A stretch of DNA of 64,000 bases from CAVPOO01 sp963707015. Lineage in GTDB: Bacteria; Pseudomonadota; Gammaproteobacteria; Thiohalobacterales; Thiohalobacteraceae. The translations under genes were made by a program, and so were the position numbers. The notes under the pieces are model-generated. The model saw only the letters and a program-made list of their open reading frames with translations. It was not told the origin of the DNA and made no database searches. Below are positions 36,629-45,107 of the stretch, piece after piece. How positions within the stretch are numbered: position 1 is the first letter of the stretch; each line of letters opens with the position of its first letter. Location: assembly GCA_963707015.1 (NCBI GenBank), contig CAVPOO010000002.1, positions 124,001 through 188,000 of the forward strand. The letters are read 5' to 3'.

Positions 36629-37732
36629 CTACTTCTCGGGTGAAGCCGGAATGACTGGCGTTATTGACTGGACATCGGAGTTTTGGGCCCGATGCCGCAG
36701 GTAATGGTCCATCAGCACAATCGCCAGCATCGCCTCGGCTATCGGGGTCGCGCGTATACCAACGCAGGGATCGTGCCGGCCATGGGTCACAATCTCGACT
36801 GATTCGCCCTGGACAGTCACGGTACGACCCGGCAGACGAATGCTGGATGTCGGCTTCAGCGCGAGGTGAGCAACAATATCCTGGCCTGAGGAAATTCCCC
36901 CCAGGATCCCACCGGCGTGGTTGCTTAGAAAACCCTCGGGTGTAATCTGGTCGCGGTGCTCGGTGCCTTTCTGTTCGACACTGGCAAAGCCGGCACCGAT
37001 CTCAACGCCTTTCACGGCATTGATACTCATCAGGGCGTGTGCGATTTCGGCATCCAGTCGATCGAAGACCGGCTCGCCCAGCCCCGGGGGCACGCCCGCA
37101 GCGACTACCGTTACCTTTGCGCCCACTGAATCCCCAGACTTACGCAGGGCATCCATGTAGGCCTCGAGTTCGGCAACCATCCCCGCGTCCGGAAAGAAAA
37201 AGGGGTTCTGTTCCACCGCAGCCCAGTCGAAGGTGCGAGGCGTGTTGGGGCCGAGCGCAGACAGAAATCCCCTGATCAGAATCCCCGCCTGCGCCAGCAG
37301 GTACTTCTTGGCAATGGCACCTGCCGCGACGCGCATGGCGGTTTCGCGCGCCGAGGAACGCCCACCGCCGCGGTAATCGCGGAAGCCGTACTTTTGCTGA
37401 TAGGTGTAGTCCGCATGCCCCGGCCGGAAACGGTCCATGATCTTGGAATAATCCTTAGAACGCTGGTCCGTGTTTTCGATAAACAGGCCGATCGGAGTAC
37501 CCGTGGTGCGCCCTTCGAAGACTCCGGAAAGGATGCGCACCGCGTCCGCCTCGCGCCGCTGCGTGGTGTGACGGCTCTTGCCGGGCTTACGCCGATCAAG
37601 GTCCCGCTGCAGATCCGCTTCCGTCAGCGCCAGACCCGGGGGACAGCCATCGACGATACAGCCCAGCGCAGGTCCATGGCTCTCGCCAAAGCTCGTAACA
37701 GCGAACAGTTTGCCAAAGGTGTTCCCGGACAT
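36629..37732 (-). CDS. aroC: Chorismate synthase
   Basis: AroC removes phosphate from EPSP using reduced FMN as a non-net redox cofactor, giving chorismate. The product has 367 residues (361 in E. coli). All three family signatures are visible: GESHGPALGCIVDGCPPGL near the start, YRGGGRSSARETAMRVAAGA in the middle, and a C-terminal RHDPCVGIRATPIAEAM. It lies upstream of the MFS gene on the same strand with a 122-bp gap. Confidence 0.98.
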   Translation of the reverse strand: MSGNTFGKLFAVTSFGESHGPALGCIVDGCPPGLALTEADLQRDLDRRKPGKSRHTTQRREADAVRILSGVFEGRTTGTPIGLFIENTDQRSKDYSKIMDRFRPGHADYTYQQKYGFRDYRGGGRSSARETAMRVAAGAIAKKYLLAQAGILIRGFLSALGPNTPRTFDWAAVEQNPFFFPDAGMVAELEAYMDALRKSGDSVGAKVTVVAAGVPPGLGEPVFDRLDAEIAHALMSINAVKGVEIGAGFASVEQKGTEHRDQITPEGFLSNHAGGILGGISSGQDIVAHLALKPTSSIRLPGRTVTVQGESVEIVTHGRHDPCVGIRATPIAEAMLAIVLMDHYLRHRAQNSDVQSITPVIPASPEK

Positions 37733-37771
37733 GGCGGGTATTGTAGCGTGGAAATCCGAAAATTGGGTTCC

Positions 37772-37823
37772 GAGACGAATTTTCTACACGGGATAATACC
37801 TGGCTGCGAAAACAATTCGTCTC
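37772..37823. repeat. Inverted repeat upstream of the 68-residue ORF
   Basis: GAGACGAATT (37772-37781) and its perfect reverse complement AATTCGTCTC (37814-37823) bracket 32 bp containing a -10-like GGATAATA (37791-37798). It sits between the divergent aroC and 37937 genes. Confidence 0.6.
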
Positions 37824-37936
37824 AGAGGCAAGTCCCCGGACTCAACCTTCCCCAGTTTAAAGTCCGGTATCTGCGGGTCGATAAATCGACAGACACAATC
37901 CAATGAATCACTCACGAACCCGGGGATCTGGCAACC

Positions 37937-38143
37937 ATGGCAGTCAAGCGCAACTACAAACAATTTGGTCCCAGGATCGGTAACTACATGGGCAAGCCGA
38001 TCTACGAATCATTTGAAAACCAGGACGGGACCTATGTCTTCGATCGTATCGCGAACTACGCTGACGATGGTTACCCGCTTGACCAGCTTTTGGAAGACGA
38101 GTGTCTGTTTGAGCCCGGCCTGATCTACAAGCACACCGGTTAG
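37937..38143 (+). CDS. Small conserved-looking protein of unknown function (68 aa)
   Basis: I do not recognise this protein. It begins MAVKRNYKQFGPRIGNYMGK, is soluble, and is rich in Tyr, Asp and Gly (GTYVFDRIANYADDGYPLDQ) with one Cys near the C-terminus. No signal peptide or membrane segment is visible. A purine-rich GGGGATC precedes the ATG. It is divergent from aroC and ends 5 bp from the convergent hemN. It is taken as real because codon use resembles neighbouring genes and the frame fills the gap neatly. Confidence 0.7.
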   Translation: MAVKRNYKQFGPRIGNYMGKPIYESFENQDGTYVFDRIANYADDGYPLDQLLEDECLFEPGLIYKHTG

Positions 38144-38148
38144 AGAAT

Positions 38149-39585
38149 TCAGATCACCTTGGAGAACCGCTGCCCGCTCTTGCCTCGCAAGTAGCGGTCG
38201 AACACCATACAGATGTTCCGAATCAGGAGCCGGCCCGCTGGCTGAACCTTGATGAAGGAGGGCTGCAGACTGACCAGATCATCCTTCTGCAAGACTTCCA
38301 ATTCCCTGATTTCCTGAGCGAAGTACTCGTCAAAGTCAATTGTGTGGGCCTGTTCCAGGGCCTTGCAGTCGACCTCGAAGTCACAGATCAGGCGGGTGAT
38401 CACATCACGCCGCAGACGATCATCCGCACTTAACTCAAAACCCCGCAAGATCGGCCACTCGCCTGCCTCGAGTCGAGCGAAATAAGTCTCGATGTCCTTG
38501 AAGTTCTGGCTATAGGTATCCCCAACCTTGCTGATTGCCGTTATCCCCATGGCAACCAGATCGCAGTCCGCATGGGTCGAATAACCCTGGAAGTTTCGGT
38601 AGAGCGAGCCCTCGCGCTGCGCGCGTGCAAGTTCATCATCCGGCAGCGCGAAATGGTCCATGCCGATATACACGTAGCCGGCCGACCTGAGATGCTCGAT
38701 GGACATCTCGAGGATACGAAGTTTTTCGTCCGGCGCAGGCAGCTGCGCAACATTGATCTGTCGCTGGGTCTTGAACATCTCCGGCAAGTGCGCATAGTTG
38801 AAGACTGAAAGTCTGTCCGGCCGGAGCGCGATCACCTTATCGAGCGTTTCAATAAAGCTTGCCGCGGTCTGCAGTGGCAAGCCGTAAATCAGATCGATGC
38901 TGATCGACTTGAAACCCGCTTCGCGTGCGGCCTCGATAACAACCAGGGTTTCCGCCTCTGACTGAATTCGGTTGACGGCTTCTTGCACCCCGGGATTGAA
39001 ATCCTGAACGCCGAGGCTGAGCCGGTTGAAGCCGAGATCACGCAAGACAGCCACCGTTTCGGCATCGGCCTCACGAGGATCAACCTCGATTGAATACTCA
39101 CCGCTGTCATCACCCAGCAGCTGGAAGTGATCGGCGGTAACCTGCATGAGCTGGCGCATCTGCGCATGGCTGATAAACGTTGGCGTCCCACCCCCCCAGT
39201 GCAACTGCTCGACTGGCCGGCCATGATCAAACAATGCCCCCTGCATCTCGATCTCGCGATACAGATGTTCGAGATAGGGTGCGGCACGCTTGCGGTTTGC
39301 GGTAATAATCTTGTTGCAGGCGCAATAGAAACAGACTTTGGCGCAAAATGGCAGGTGAAAGTAAAGCGACAGGGGTCGGCCCTTATCCAGCGTATTCGTG
39401 TGTGTCGCCCACCGCTGATAGGCCTCGGCACCAAACTCATCCGTGAACTGTACCGCCGTCGGATAAGAGGTATACCGTGGCCCCTGAACGTCATAGCGCC
39501 GAATCAGTTCAAGGTCGAATATAAGGTCCTGATGCATGGCCATGTAGTCCGCGACTGGGAGGGTTACCCTAGCCCCTGCAGTCAT
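38149..39585 (-). CDS. hemN: Oxygen-independent coproporphyrinogen III dehydrogenase
   Basis: HemN is a cytoplasmic radical SAM enzyme that decarboxylates coproporphyrinogen III to protoporphyrinogen IX without oxygen. The product has 478 residues from ATG 39585. The radical SAM ligands are in FCAKVCFYCACN (CxxxCxxCxC), with HWGGGTPT as the glycine motif and the signature GPRYTSYPTA near the start. ATG 39585 overlaps the preceding stop by 4 bp (ATGA), which favours it; the E. coli N-terminus matches better from Met17 (39537). Anaerobic heme synthesis suits an organism that makes many cytochromes. Confidence 0.96.
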   Translation of the reverse strand: MTAGARVTLPVADYMAMHQDLIFDLELIRRYDVQGPRYTSYPTAVQFTDEFGAEAYQRWATHTNTLDKGRPLSLYFHLPFCAKVCFYCACNKIITANRKRAAPYLEHLYREIEMQGALFDHGRPVEQLHWGGGTPTFISHAQMRQLMQVTADHFQLLGDDSGEYSIEVDPREADAETVAVLRDLGFNRLSLGVQDFNPGVQEAVNRIQSEAETLVVIEAAREAGFKSISIDLIYGLPLQTAASFIETLDKVIALRPDRLSVFNYAHLPEMFKTQRQINVAQLPAPDEKLRILEMSIEHLRSAGYVYIGMDHFALPDDELARAQREGSLYRNFQGYSTHADCDLVAMGITAISKVGDTYSQNFKDIETYFARLEAGEWPILRGFELSADDRLRRDVITRLICDFEVDCKALEQAHTIDFDEYFAQEIRELEVLQKDDLVSLQPSFIKVQPAGRLLIRNICMVFDRYLRGKSGQRFSKVI

Positions 39586-39899
39586 TCATCGTCAACTGCC
39601 AGCCCCATTTTATGTGTGGCATTTATCAGGCGCAGGAGATGCTTGAAGGGCAGCGTTCGATCATCTTCCCGTTCGACAACCTTCATGAACGGCAGATCCT
39701 CATCTTCGAAGCGATAGCTGCCATCTGCCATGGAATCGCGCAACTTCCGCACACCGGAATCCAGTGCCTCGAGGAACTCCATCGCCATGCCCAGGGAGTC
39801 CATATCGTATTCTGCGGACATACGCAGTTCGTCAATCTCGAACAGGGCCTGGTCAACCAGTTCCACGTATTGCTCGGCAGTCTTGGGTCGGTAGTCCAT
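39582..39899 (-). CDS. Conserved-looking hypothetical protein coupled to hemN (105 aa)
   Basis: I do not recognise the family. The 105-residue protein is acidic, soluble and mostly helical (EQYVELVDQALFEIDELRMS and MAMEFLEALDSGVRKLRDSM), with a basic segment RTLPFKHLLRLINATHKMG. There is no signal peptide, membrane segment or metal motif. Its stop overlaps the hemN start by 4 bp, so it is probably cotranslated with hemN; it starts 33 bp after the prmB stop. A role in hemN regulation or an unrelated operon member cannot be told apart. Confidence 0.8.
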   Translation of the reverse strand: MDYRPKTAEQYVELVDQALFEIDELRMSAEYDMDSLGMAMEFLEALDSGVRKLRDSMADGSYRFEDEDLPFMKVVEREDDRTLPFKHLLRLINATHKMGLAVDDE

Positions 39900-39932
39900 A
39901 TCGGCAATGAGAGCTTGTCTGACGGCTATCCT

Positions 39933-40877
39933 TTAACGAGCCCGTTTGAGCGGCATGGTCATCGCAAGACTGCTCCGAGCCTCCGCTAACTGCGCCGCCG
40001 TGAGCAGAAATACGCCCTGTGCCCCGCGTTCGAATTCCAGCCACAGAAATGGGACATCGGGGAAAGTCCGCACCAGGGCGGCTTCACTGTTGCCTACCTC
40101 AACGACCAGGATACCCTGGGGCGTCAGGTGGTCGCCCGCCTCGCGCAGGATAGTGGCCACCACATCGAGCCCTGCTGCGCCGGCCGCCAGGCCTACCGAG
40201 GGTTCGTGCCGGTACTCGGGTGGCAGACTCGCCATCTCGGGAGCATCCACATAGGGCGGATTACTGACAATGATATCGTAGCAGTGGTCACCCAGCGCCT
40301 CAAAGAGGTCCGAGTGCAGCAGGTGGACCCTGTCTTCCAGGTGATGACGTCTGACATTGCGTGTCGCGACATCCAGGGCATCCGAAGACAGATCCACAGC
40401 ATCCACCTCGCTCTCAGGGAAAGCGTAGGCACAGGCGATTGCAATACATCCACTGCCGGTACCGAGATCCAGTATGCGGCGGACATCGCCCGCCTCGATC
40501 CAGGGCTCGAAGCCCGCCTCGATTAACTCGGCGATGGGTGAACGTGGAATCAGGACACGCTCGTCAACGTAAAATGGCAGGCCGGCGAACCAGGCCTCGC
40601 CGATCAGATACGCGGCCGGGACGCGTTCCTGGTAGCGACGCCGCAGTAGCCCGATGACCCGGTGGCGCTCCTGATTGTCAAGGACCCCGTGCAGGTAGGT
40701 ATCGGGCATGTCGAACGGCAGATGCAACGCGCCCAATACGAGAAATCTGGCTTCATCCAGCGCGCTGTCAGTGCCATGACCGAACACCAGGCCGTGCTCG
40801 AGGAAACGGCTGGAACCCCACCGTATGAAATCGCGAATCGTGGCAAGGTTTTCAGGTTCGCCGTCTGTGGGACTCAT
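39933..40877 (-). CDS. prmB: 50S ribosomal protein L3 N5-glutamine methyltransferase PrmB
   Basis: PrmB methylates a conserved Gln of ribosomal protein uL3 using SAM. From ATG 40877 (MSPTDGEPENLATIRDFIRW) the product has 314 residues (310 in E. coli); the frame stays open 35 codons upstream but that part does not match the family. Motif I ILDLGTGSGCIAIACA and the Gln-methyltransferase motif VSNPPYVDAPEM are clear. The N-terminal half includes AAYLIGEAWFAG and ERVLIPRSPI, typical of PrmB rather than the release-factor enzyme PrmC. It is divergent from the SCO1 gene. Confidence 0.95.
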   Translation of the reverse strand: MSPTDGEPENLATIRDFIRWGSSRFLEHGLVFGHGTDSALDEARFLVLGALHLPFDMPDTYLHGVLDNQERHRVIGLLRRRYQERVPAAYLIGEAWFAGLPFYVDERVLIPRSPIAELIEAGFEPWIEAGDVRRILDLGTGSGCIAIACAYAFPESEVDAVDLSSDALDVATRNVRRHHLEDRVHLLHSDLFEALGDHCYDIIVSNPPYVDAPEMASLPPEYRHEPSVGLAAGAAGLDVVATILREAGDHLTPQGILVVEVGNSEAALVRTFPDVPFLWLEFERGAQGVFLLTAAQLAEARSSLAMTMPLKRAR

Positions 40878-40980
40878 TGCATACTCTGCCAGGCGCGTGC
40901 CTTTAGGGGCTCCCATGATACCCGATGTCAACGGCCCGCCGTAGCGCAAATTACCCCCAGCTGTGGGATAATCCCGCCCC

Positions 40981-41640
40981 ATGCACTCGCGTTTTACACA
41001 CCAGGACGGCCGTGCACTGGTCCTGTGGATCGCCGGGGCGCTGGCGCTCGCGGCCGGGGTTTATCTGGCCAGCCTCTCGCGGAAGCCGGCCCCGCCGCAG
41101 CTCAGTCAGGCGACCACGCACCTGCCGGCACCCAAGGCTCTGCAAGCCTTTGAACTGCTTACCCACAATGGGGAGCCTTTCACGCTGGACAGCCTCAAGG
41201 GTCACTGGAGCTTTGTCTTTTTTGGATACACGCACTGCCCGGATGTCTGCCCCACCACGCTCGCCACCCTCAGCGCGGTGGCCAAACAGCTCGTCCAGGT
41301 GGGGAAACAATCGCCCGCCGCACGCTTTTATTTTGTGTCGGTCGACCCTGAACGCGACACACAGGCGCACCTCGCGCAGTTCGTCCCCTATTTCAACAGT
41401 GAGTTTTTGGGCGTAACCGGCAGGCCTGAGCAAATTGACAATCTCACCCGTCAGCTAAGCATCCTCTACATTAAGGGTGCGCCAGACGCACAGGGGGGCT
41501 ACCTCGTTGATCACACGGCTTCCGTGTTGTTATTGAACCCTGAAGGACAATTCGAGGCAGTCTTTTCACCACCGCTCAGCGTCAATAACATCGCGGCTGA
41601 TTTTGGAAAACTTGCCCGCTATTACGACGAGACGCAGTAA
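40981..41640 (+). CDS. SCO1/SenC family copper chaperone
   Basis: SCO proteins deliver copper to the CuA site of cytochrome c oxidase or act as thiol reductants in the periplasm. The 219-residue product has an N-terminal membrane anchor (LVLWIAGALALAAGVYLA) and a thioredoxin-like domain with the copper-binding Cys pair in THCPDVCPTT and the His ligand in YLVDHTASVLLL. It is followed after 2 bp by a PCuAC copper protein, which supports a role in CuA loading. No oxidase genes lie in the window. Confidence 0.94.
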   Translation: MHSRFTHQDGRALVLWIAGALALAAGVYLASLSRKPAPPQLSQATTHLPAPKALQAFELLTHNGEPFTLDSLKGHWSFVFFGYTHCPDVCPTTLATLSAVAKQLVQVGKQSPAARFYFVSVDPERDTQAHLAQFVPYFNSEFLGVTGRPEQIDNLTRQLSILYIKGAPDAQGGYLVDHTASVLLLNPEGQFEAVFSPPLSVNNIAADFGKLARYYDETQ

Positions 41641-41642
41641 CC

Positions 41643-42107
41643 ATGTGCTACCGCACACTCTTCTTCAGCTTCTGCATTTTTGCCGCTCAGGCCGTACTCG
41701 CCGGGGATGAGACCCTGCGCATCGCCGATGCGTGGGTTCGTGAGGCACCGCCGACCCAGGACGTACTCGCCGCCTACATGCGGATCCACAATGACGCCTC
41801 CGGTCCGCGCCGGATCACCGCCGTCAGCAGCCCTGAATTCCGATCGGTGGAGATGCACAGAACCGTTATGGAGAATGGTCTGGCACGGATGGTACCCCAG
41901 CCCGATATCGAGATCCCGCCCCGAGGCGAGGTCGTGCTGGAACCCGGCGGTTACCATCTGATGTTGATCGGTCCGCTGAAACCGCTGCGTGCCGGCAACA
42001 GGGTCACGATCCGCCTGCAATTCGGAACAGGCCTGCAGCAGACAGTAGAGGCGGAAGTCCGGGGGGGCGATGGTTCGATGGGCGACCACGAGCATCATCA
42101 TCACTGA
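41643..42107 (+). CDS. PCuAC family periplasmic copper chaperone
   Basis: PCuAC proteins bind Cu(I) and pass it to cytochrome oxidase, often with SCO. The 154-residue product has a signal peptide (LFFSFCIFAAQAVLA) and the family motif H(M)x10Mx21HxM, seen as EMHRTVMENGLARM followed by GGYHLMLIGPL. The C-terminus GDHEHHHH is a His-rich tail likely to bind more copper. It lies 2 bp after the SCO gene and 12 bp before psd. Confidence 0.93.
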   Translation: MCYRTLFFSFCIFAAQAVLAGDETLRIADAWVREAPPTQDVLAAYMRIHNDASGPRRITAVSSPEFRSVEMHRTVMENGLARMVPQPDIEIPPRGEVVLEPGGYHLMLIGPLKPLRAGNRVTIRLQFGTGLQQTVEAEVRGGDGSMGDHEHHHH

Positions 42108-42119
42108 GTCGCGAACCCC

Positions 42120-43019
42120 ATGAGGCAAACCATGCCCGGAGCCACTCTGCTCGACAGGCTCCTCGCGGCACCGCAATACCTCCTGCCGCATCACGTGTTA
42201 TCGCGCCTCATGCTGCGCGTAACGCGCAGTCGCAGGCCCTGGTGGAAGAACGCCCTGATTCACTGGTTCCAGCGGCATTTCGGTGTCGATATGTCGGAGG
42301 TTCGGCAAGCCGATCCCCGAGCCTATGCCAGCTTCAACGACTTCTTTACCCGCGCCCTGCGGCCCGATGCGCGGCCGCTGCCCGAATCCGAGGACACCCT
42401 CATCAGCCCTGTCGACGGTACTGTGAGCCAGGTCGGCCGCATTCAGGGCGAGCGGATCTTTCAGGCAAAGGGGCATCGGTTCACCCTGACTGAATTGCTG
42501 GGCGGGGACGCAGCGCGGGCGCGGGCGTTTCATGGCGGCCATTTCGCCACACTTTACCTGTCGCCCCGCGACTACCATCGTATTCATATGCCCTGTAGCG
42601 GGCAGCTGCGGGACTCGACTTATATACCCGGTCGGCTCTTCAGCGTGGCACCGTACACGGTCCGCAGCATATCCCGCCTGTTCGCGCGCAATGAACGACT
42701 CGCCGCCCGATTCAACACGGATGCCGGGCCAATGGCCATGGTACTGGTTGGGGCGCTCTTCGTGGGCTGTATCGAGACCACCTGGGCAGGCGTGGTAACA
42801 CCCCCGCATGGCCACTGGGTACGTGTACGGCGCTATGATACGCTGGACAGCGACACGGTCCGCTTAGGGCGCGGCGACGAAATGGGTCGTTTCAACATGG
42901 GCTCGACGGTGATTCTGCTGTTCGGTCCAGAGGCCGTGGTGTGGCGCGATGACCTGCAACCGGGCGCGCAGGTAAAGATGGGCCAGGTGATCGGCCAGGT
43001 CCTCCCCCGAAGCGAATAG
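42120..43019 (+). CDS. psd: Phosphatidylserine decarboxylase proenzyme
   Basis: Psd makes phosphatidylethanolamine at the inner membrane and carries a pyruvoyl group formed by self-cleavage. The product has 299 residues. The conserved YHRIHMPC and the Asp of SPVDGTVSQVG are present. The self-cleavage motif, usually LGST, reads MGST in GRFNMGSTVILLF, with the Ser that becomes the pyruvoyl group intact. It follows the copper chaperone genes closely, but a functional link is not evident. Activity is expected despite the Leu-to-Met change. Confidence 0.95.
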   Translation: MRQTMPGATLLDRLLAAPQYLLPHHVLSRLMLRVTRSRRPWWKNALIHWFQRHFGVDMSEVRQADPRAYASFNDFFTRALRPDARPLPESEDTLISPVDGTVSQVGRIQGERIFQAKGHRFTLTELLGGDAARARAFHGGHFATLYLSPRDYHRIHMPCSGQLRDSTYIPGRLFSVAPYTVRSISRLFARNERLAARFNTDAGPMAMVLVGALFVGCIETTWAGVVTPPHGHWVRVRRYDTLDSDTVRLGRGDEMGRFNMGSTVILLFGPEAVVWRDDLQPGAQVKMGQVIGQVLPRSE

Positions 43020-43073
43020 GATTCTGGTATCCTGTGCCGCCGGCCTGAACAGGTTGCGACTCCGGACGTATCG

Positions 43074-43871
43074 ATGCACCCCATGCTCAACATCGCCACC
43101 CGTGCTGCGCGCAGCGCCGGTGACCTCATCGTGCGTCATATGAATCGGCTCGATGAACTCACGGTAACCAGCAAGAACCCGAATGACTTCGTCTCGGAAG
43201 TCGACCGTCAGGCGGAGGAGACCATTATCCGGATTCTGCACCGGGCCTACCCTGACCATGGGTTCCTGGCGGAGGAAGGCGGTGAAACGCCAGGTAACGA
43301 CTACCTGTGGATCATCGATCCGCTGGACGGCACCACCAATTTCCTGCATGGGTTTCCGTCATTCGCCGTTTCAATCGGACTCAGGCACAAGGGCAAGCTC
43401 GAGCAAGCCGTCGTCTACGATCCTCTGCAACAGGAGATGTTCACAGCATCGCGCGGCGCCGGGGCGCTGCTTAACAACCGCCGGATACGGGTTTCACGAC
43501 GCCCGGGCCTGGCCGGGGCGCTGCTTGGAACCGGCTTTCCCTTCAAGGCCCAGCAGCATCTGGATACCTATCTCGCTACGTTCAAGGCACTGTTTCCGGA
43601 AACAGCCGGCATCCGCCGGCAGGGATCGGCGGCACTGGATCTCGCCTACGTCGCAGCCGGGCGACTGGACGGCTTCTGGGAGATCGGACTTAACCCCTGG
43701 GATATCGCCGCGGGCGCCCTGCTCATCCGTGAAGCCGGCGGCATCGTCGGCGACTTCCAGGGCGGCGGCCAGCATTTCGAGACCGGCAATCTGGTGGCCG
43801 GCAATCCCAAGGTCTTTGCCGCCATCATCAGGACGATTCAGCCACATCTGACTCCCGATATTGCCCGCTAG
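43074..43871 (+). CDS. suhB: Inositol-1-monophosphatase family protein SuhB
   Basis: The 265-residue product belongs to the Li-sensitive inositol monophosphatase family; the E. coli member SuhB also joins the rRNA antitermination complex. The metal-binding motifs are EEGGE, DPLDGTTNFLHG and the C-terminal WDIAAGALLIREAGG. Length and sequence fit SuhB closely. The stop codon TAG at 43869-43871 lies inside the left arm of an inverted-repeat element, so the last residues may have been altered by its arrival. Confidence 0.94.
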   Translation: MHPMLNIATRAARSAGDLIVRHMNRLDELTVTSKNPNDFVSEVDRQAEETIIRILHRAYPDHGFLAEEGGETPGNDYLWIIDPLDGTTNFLHGFPSFAVSIGLRHKGKLEQAVVYDPLQQEMFTASRGAGALLNNRRIRVSRRPGLAGALLGTGFPFKAQQHLDTYLATFKALFPETAGIRRQGSAALDLAYVAAGRLDGFWEIGLNPWDIAAGALLIREAGGIVGDFQGGGQHFETGNLVAGNPKVFAAIIRTIQPHLTPDIAR

Positions 43872-43995
43872 CCCGCATTTCTCACCGGGCGGCGATAGAG
43901 TCACATAATGCACTGAGGTAAGGAACAGAGTGCAGATCAGGAAAAAGACAGTGTGTATTCAGGCCGTGCCTATCCCGGTGAGAAGTGCGGGCTAG
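43868..43995. repeat. 128-bp inverted-repeat (MITE-like) element at the end of suhB
   Basis: Terminal arms of 22 bp, CTAGCCCGCATTTCTCACCGGG at left (43868-43889) in shortened form CTAGCCCGCA...CACCGGG, and its reverse complement at 43974-43995 match at 21 of 22 positions and enclose 84 bp with no coding frame. Compact size and near-perfect ends suggest a non-autonomous mobile element or the ends of a vanished insertion sequence. No flanking direct repeat was clear. Confidence 0.7.
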
Positions 43996-44489
43996 CCTGC
44001 TCCTGTCTTCAAGATTCGCAGTCCCCGCCGATCTTCTGTTGTCACACGAGCCTTTCACGCTCCCGGCGCCGGCGAGTCGGGAGCGTTCCAGGCGCAGTTC
44101 GGCCTGTAGCTCGAACGCTGGCTGCACTTGCGCCGCAGCCCCATACCTGAACCAGCCCTGCAGGCGCAGCCGGCCCGTGCAGGCCGTTGCAGCGGGATTC
44201 GTGCCATGAAGAAATCCGATACGCCAGAGCGGTACCGCCGCGCGGTGCTCGAACAAGCGATGCGCAAAGCGCTCGCGGGACTGGAGACCTTTGTAGCGGA
44301 GGCCTGGCAACCCGTCGACGATCAGTGCTTCGAGATTCTTCCGGATGAGCCGTCCGAGGCATGCTCGCCACCTGATACGGCTCGCCTGCTGAGATCCCCC
44401 CGGTAATTCGCAGATCCGGGTGCGGGACATCCCGGGGGAACCCGGGTCTTCCTGATGCGAGAAGGCTGCAACCCCCTGCCGGTACAGCG
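43996..44489. other. Low-coding gap between suhB and the cytochrome cluster
   Basis: This stretch carries a GC-rich hairpin CGCTCCC/GGGAGCG at 44058-44085 and one doubtful short ORF at 44206 (listed separately). It marks the border between housekeeping genes and the heme-protein cluster. Nothing else could be supported. Confidence 0.45.
44206..44406 (+). CDS. Possible small protein of unknown function (66 aa)
   Basis: From ATG 44206 a 66-residue frame begins MKKSDTPERYRRAVLEQAMR and continues with a helical, protein-like composition (KALAGLETFVAEAWQPVDDQ) and a final Pro-rich tail. The ribosome site is weak (GCGGGA). Competing frames on the other strand look less protein-like. No family was recognised; it could be a fragment of a larger decayed gene. 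Confidence 0.35.
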   Translation: MKKSDTPERYRRAVLEQAMRKALAGLETFVAEAWQPVDDQCFEILPDEPSEACSPPDTARLLRSPR

Positions 44490-45107
44490 CTATGAGGAAG
44501 CCCGCCCTTCACAGGCAAGGGTATCCGCCTGCCCCTGCGCCTGTTCGGCCAGCGCGGTTTCCCACTCCCACAGTGCTGACCGCCCCTTGCGACGAAGCGG
44601 GTCCTGCGGATCCGTCAAGTGCACATAGGTGCGCATCGCACCGATCGCACCCCGCATGTCGCAGAGCTGTTCGAGGCTGAGTGCCAGCCCCCAGTAGGCG
44701 TTGACCTGGTCAGCCCGCAACGCGATCGCCGAGCGAAAAAAATCCCGCGCGCCCACATAGTGTTCCTGACCGAGCAGGGCAAAACCCATGTTGGCATGCG
44801 CCTCCGGTAACCGTGGTGCCAGCTCAAGTACCCGGTGCAGCGCGGTTACGGCGTAGGCATATTCCTTCGCGTGCAGCATGACAACCGCCTGCTGAAACCG
44901 CGCTGCAATCTCCCGTTTGCGCATTTCCCCGGCATGAATCGCCCGGCCGTTTGCGTCCTCCGCGCCCCGCGTATCGACACCCGTCACGGGCCCGGGGGGG
45001 ACCTCCACACCGTTGCCGGGCAGCAACTGCACCAGCAGGCCCAGCCCGGCAACCAGCCCGATCGTGAACAGCAGGGCGCGCAACCGGACACTGCTCCGCT
45101 GACTCAC
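44490..45107 (-). CDS. Membrane-anchored TPR protein coupled to CcsA
   Basis: The 205-residue product probably starts at GTG 45107, which overlaps the ccsA stop codon by 4 bp. It has one N-terminal membrane segment (LLFTIGLVAGLGLLVQLLP), a short linker, and about three tetratricopeptide repeats in the range 70-180 (AKEYAYAVTALHRVLELAPR, AHANMGFALLGQEHYVGARD, AYWGLALSLEQLCDMRGAI). TPR proteins often hold apocytochrome or complex partners, as CcmI does in System I, so a similar helper role in heme attachment is a reasonable inference. It is the last gene of the minus-strand arm. Confidence 0.82.
   Translation of the reverse strand: MSQRSSVRLRALLFTIGLVAGLGLLVQLLPGNGVEVPPGPVTGVDTRGAEDANGRAIHAGEMRKREIAARFQQAVVMLHAKEYAYAVTALHRVLELAPRLPEAHANMGFALLGQEHYVGARDFFRSAIALRADQVNAYWGLALSLEQLCDMRGAIGAMRTYVHLTDPQDPLRRKGRSALWEWETALAEQAQGQADTLACEGRASS

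Noticed and set aside
44058..44085. Hairpin CGCTCCC/GGGAGCG as a terminator
   Set aside because: No T-run on either strand and no gene end nearby on the plus strand.
43882..44430. A 182-codon minus-strand frame after suhB
   Set aside because: Starts in non-coding sequence, runs through the inverted-repeat element and is Arg/Ser-rich with no domain; the short plus-strand frame at 44206 looks more protein-like, though itself doubtful.
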